6,565 bases of DNA, from positions 1 to 6,565 of the forward strand of contig JAQTXY010000117.1 of assembly GCA_028688535.1 (NCBI GenBank), given 5' to 3'. Both the position numbers and the translations under genes were made by a program. Positions 3,759 to 6,565 of this stretch are shown here, piece by piece (the stretch's first letter is position 1; each line of letters starts with the position of its first letter). The notes under the pieces were generated by a model that was given only the letters and a program-made list of their open reading frames with translations, ran no database searches and had not been told where the DNA came from. Source of the DNA: Methanothrix sp. (lineage in GTDB: Archaea > Halobacteriota > Methanosarcinia > Methanotrichales > Methanotrichaceae).

Positions 3759-6509
3759 CTAGCCTCCTCTAATTTTATTCAGCTTCACAGCACAGACCTT
3801 GAATTCCGGTATCTTGGCCACCGGGTCCAGGGCAGGATTGGTAAGGATGTTAGTAGGCGTCTCTGAGAAATGGAAGGTCATGAAGACCACGCCGGACGGT
3901 GACTTTTCCGTGGTTTTTGTCCTGGCTTTTACTCTTCCCCGGCGAGAGGATACCTCAATTTGTTCGCCGTCTTCTATTCCCAGAGTAAGGGCGTCCTTTG
4001 GATTCATCTCCACCAGCTCCTCACCCCGGAGAAGGTTGAGGTCTCTCACTTTCCTCGTCATGGTTCCAGTGTGATATTGACAGAGAACTCTGCCTGTGGT
4101 GAGGATAAAGGGATACTCCTCATCTGGCAGCTCCATGGAAGGCCGGTAATCGATCACATTGAACTTGCCAAGGCCCCTGGTGAACTGGCCTTTATGCAGG
4201 TAACCGGTTCCCGGATGTTCCTGGTTGGGGCAGGGCCACTGCAGCCCATCGCCCTCCAGCCGCTCATAGCTTATGCCCCCGTAACTGGGAGCAAGCTTGG
4301 CAGCCTCGGACATGATATCCGAGGGATGATCAAAGCAAAACTGGCTTTTCCAGCCCATGCGGGTTGCCAGAGCGTCCAGGATCATCCAGTCGGACATAGA
4401 CTCGCCCGCGGGCTCTAGCGCCTTTCTGATCCTCTGCACCCGGCGCTCCGTGTTGGTGAAGGTTCCATCCTTTTCCAGGCTGGTGGCCGCCGGCAGGACC
4501 ACATCTGCCAATGCCGCCGTTTCCGACAAAAAGATATCCTGCACCACCAGAAACTCCAGGGCATTCAAGGCCTCTACCACATGGCTGCAGTCCGGATCGC
4601 TTACAACCGGATTTTCGCCCATGATATACATGGCCGAAATCTTGCCCTCTAAGGCGGCATTCATCAACTCGACGACCGTGAGTCCGGGCTTATCCGGCAG
4701 AGCTGCCCCCCAGGTCAGCTCGAACTTCTTTCTAAGATCAGGATTGATCACCGCTTGATACCCCGGCAGGAGATTGGGCAGCGCTCCCATGTCGCAGGAG
4801 CCTTGCACATTGTTCTGCCCGCGCAGGGGATTGATGCCGGAAGATGGGCGACCAACGTTGCCAGTCATCATAGCCAGATTAGCCAGGGCGAAGATGTTGT
4901 CCACGCCATGAGAGTGCTGGGTGATGCCCATGGAATAGATTATGGAAGAAGGATTACCGCAGGCATAAAGCCGGGCCGCATCTCTGATCAACTCGGATTT
5001 GACACCGGTAATGCGCTCCGCGTCGGATGCGGACAGCTTCAAGAGGGAGGCTTGAAAATCTGGGAATCCCTCCGTTCTCTTGGATATGAAGTCATCATCC
5101 ATCAGCTTCTCTTCCAGAATGATACGACACATCTCCAGGACAAGCGGCACATCTGTTCCCGGAGTTTGGCGCAGCCAGATATCGGCGATCTTGCACAGAT
5201 CGATCCAGCGAGGATTGGCAACGATGATCTTGGCACCTCTTCTCTTCGCCTCTTTGATCTTGAGGGCGATGACGGGATGCTGCTCGCTGGTGTTTGAGCC
5301 GATGATGAAGATGCATCCGGCATCCGGAAGCTCGGAAATGGAGTTGGTCATAGCTCCGCTGCCAAAAGCGAGAGCGAGGGCGGAGACTGTGGAGGCATGG
5401 CAGAGTCGGGCACAGTGATCCACGTTGTTGGTCTGCATAATCAGCCGGGTGAACTTCTGGGCCAGATAGTTCTCCTCATTGCTGCACTTGGCTGAAGAGA
5501 GGAACGCAAAGCGATCGCCCTTATAACAATTCAATTTTCCCGCTACAAGATCCAGGGCCTCATCCCAGGTTGCCGGCACCAGTGTGCCGTTCTTCCTGAT
5601 GAGTGGCACCGTGAGTCGCTCCGGGCTCTCTACGTAGCCCAGGCCAAAGCGTCCTTTAACACAGAGCTGGCCGTTGTTGGGCAGACAGTCTCGCTTGCCT
5701 CTTACCCTCACTATGCGTCCGTCCAGGACGCCTACCTCTATCCGGCAGCCCACTCCGCAGTAGGGGCAGACGGTTTCGGTGGTCGTCTCCGGCCTCTGCC
5801 ATTTCTCAAAGCGGGCATATAGAGCAGCCGTGGGGCAGATATCAACACATGTGCCGCAAAACTTGCAGTCCGCATCCTGCAATGATTCTGGGCCTATCCA
5901 ATGCATGCGATGAAAGTCGGGATTGGTGTCGAGCACCCCCTCGCCGCGTACCTCCTGGCAAGCGCGCACGCAGCGGCCGCACAGGATGCAGAGACTGTAA
6001 TTGCGGTCAAAGAAAGGTTCTCTCAAGACGGGCATATTTTTAAAAGAGGTTTGATATCTTATGTTTTCCAGTCCCACGAACTGCACAGCCTGTTGCAGCT
6101 CACACTCCCCGTTCTTGAGGCAGTACTTGCAGCCCACGGTGACAGGAAACTTGCGCAGGCATTCGCGCAGGTCGCTGCATTCATTTTTCCTGTCGCAAAA
6201 CAGGCAACTGGTAGGATGATTGGTAAGTGCCAGGAGCATCTCCAGGGTATTTCGCCTCATCTCCTGAATCTCCTCTGTCTTGGTTTGCACCACCATTCCC
6301 TTTTCTGCCGGTGTATTGCAGGCGGTAGGATAGTAATCTAGTCCTTTTACGGATACAATGCAAAGCTTGCAAGAACCGATGGGCTTGAGGTCTGGGTGGT
6401 CGCAAAGTGATGGTACATAAGATCCCGCTTTTCGGGCAGCTTCGAGAATGGTGGCTCCCTCTGGGACAACTACCTCTCGATCATCGATGGTCAGCTTAAT
6501 TTCCAACAT
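3759..6509 (-). CDS. fdhA: Formate dehydrogenase catalytic subunit with NuoG-like N-terminus
   Basis: This 916-residue molybdopterin oxidoreductase interconverts formate and CO2. The order of sites is: [2Fe-2S] with C36, C47, C50 and C64; NuoG-like His-Cys region with H98, C102, C105 and C111; an extra Cys set C117, C127, C130 and C136; two ferredoxin-type [4Fe-4S] sites, C174/177/180/184 and C215/218/221/225; and the active-domain [4Fe-4S] with C248, C251, C255 and C283. The metal ligand is C370 (codon TGC, so not selenocysteine), followed by H371. R563 in NPLRGQNNVQG corresponds to R333 of E. coli FdhF, and the C370-R563 distance of 193 equals the U140-R333 distance there, which argues for true formate dehydrogenase. 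A cofactor-binding C-terminal domain spans about 799-905. No signal peptide is seen, so it is cytoplasmic. The same architecture occurs in soluble NAD- or ferredoxin-linked enzymes such as FdsA. There is no frameshift. Mo versus W cannot be decided. Confidence 0.95.
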   Translation of the reverse strand: MLEIKLTIDDREVVVPEGATILEAARKAGSYVPSLCDHPDLKPIGSCKLCIVSVKGLDYYPTACNTPAEKGMVVQTKTEEIQEMRRNTLEMLLALTNHPTSCLFCDRKNECSDLRECLRKFPVTVGCKYCLKNGECELQQAVQFVGLENIRYQTSFKNMPVLREPFFDRNYSLCILCGRCVRACQEVRGEGVLDTNPDFHRMHWIGPESLQDADCKFCGTCVDICPTAALYARFEKWQRPETTTETVCPYCGVGCRIEVGVLDGRIVRVRGKRDCLPNNGQLCVKGRFGLGYVESPERLTVPLIRKNGTLVPATWDEALDLVAGKLNCYKGDRFAFLSSAKCSNEENYLAQKFTRLIMQTNNVDHCARLCHASTVSALALAFGSGAMTNSISELPDAGCIFIIGSNTSEQHPVIALKIKEAKRRGAKIIVANPRWIDLCKIADIWLRQTPGTDVPLVLEMCRIILEEKLMDDDFISKRTEGFPDFQASLLKLSASDAERITGVKSELIRDAARLYACGNPSSIIYSMGITQHSHGVDNIFALANLAMMTGNVGRPSSGINPLRGQNNVQGSCDMGALPNLLPGYQAVINPDLRKKFELTWGAALPDKPGLTVVELMNAALEGKISAMYIMGENPVVSDPDCSHVVEALNALEFLVVQDIFLSETAALADVVLPAATSLEKDGTFTNTERRVQRIRKALEPAGESMSDWMILDALATRMGWKSQFCFDHPSDIMSEAAKLAPSYGGISYERLEGDGLQWPCPNQEHPGTGYLHKGQFTRGLGKFNVIDYRPSMELPDEEYPFILTTGRVLCQYHTGTMTRKVRDLNLLRGEELVEMNPKDALTLGIEDGEQIEVSSRRGRVKARTKTTEKSPSGVVFMTFHFSETPTNILTNPALDPVAKIPEFKVCAVKLNKIRGG

Positions 6510-6565
6510 GTTCCCAACCGCGCCGGGAAATGTAGAGGATTAATTGTATTAGAACATTACTCTGA
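6510..6565 (-). promoter_or_regulatory. Upstream region of fdhA with a TATA-like element
   Basis: Read leftward, TAATACAATTAA (6551-6540) is a TATA-like stretch about 31-42 bases before the fdhA ATG. Transcription would then start near 6518 with a leader of roughly 9 bases. No good Shine-Dalgarno is present: the 10 bases before the ATG read GGTTGGGAAC-like. This would suit leaderless or short-leader initiation, which is common in archaea. The ATG is well supported by the protein start MLEIKLTIDDREV, typical for this domain. The window ends here, so a promoter further upstream is possible. Confidence 0.3.

Noticed and set aside
5400..5402. Possible selenocysteine at the FdhA active site
   Set aside because: The codon is TGC (Cys), not TGA, and the frame is uninterrupted through the whole gene.
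1..6565. Search for CRISPR arrays, insertion sequences, tRNA or rRNA genes
   Set aside because: I saw no regularly spaced repeats, transposase-like frames, cloverleaf pattern or rRNA-like sequence in the window.

Overview
The window is most likely from an anaerobic archaeon. The intergenic DNA is AT-rich and contains TATA-like elements. Shine-Dalgarno sequences resemble GGAGG or GTGAT. The main gene set is a molybdenum or tungsten formate dehydrogenase with a formate channel very like those of methanogens. A methanogen, possibly of the Methanothrix (Methanosaeta) type, is my best guess. This is inferred from protein character alone; no rRNA or other taxonomic marker is present.

Layout. Positions 1-292 are mostly non-coding, with a possible start of a leftward gene at the very edge, a good TATA-like palindrome and a hairpin just beyond the next gene. 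A leftward class I SAM-dependent methyltransferase (293-1105) and a rightward HIT-family protein (about 1206-1658) diverge from an AT-rich promoter region that holds a perfect 14-bp palindrome. The HIT gene converges on a leftward block across an 80-base gap with a terminator-like hairpin. That block, in transcription order, is fdhA (6509-3759), an NfnA/SudB-like flavin and [2Fe-2S] subunit (3756-2824), and the formate channel gene fdhC (2653-1739).

How the genes work together. FdhA is a 916-residue protein. Its NuoG-like N-terminus carries one [2Fe-2S] site and several [4Fe-4S] sites, and a Cys-type formate dehydrogenase catalytic body follows. The next gene starts 2 bases after the fdhA stop, with its Shine-Dalgarno inside the end of fdhA, so the two products are very probably made together. 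The second protein has the fold and Asp/Cys3 cluster motif of NfnA, but no NfnB partner is seen. The F420-linked FdhB subunit of classical methanogen enzymes is also absent from the window. Its pyridine-nucleotide loop is altered from GGGxG-type to CGCFG. FdhC would move formate across the membrane. The whole resembles a cytoplasmic formate oxidoreductase whose electron acceptor cannot be assigned by simple homology. This is the most interesting feature of the window. The methyltransferase and HIT protein appear unrelated to formate metabolism.
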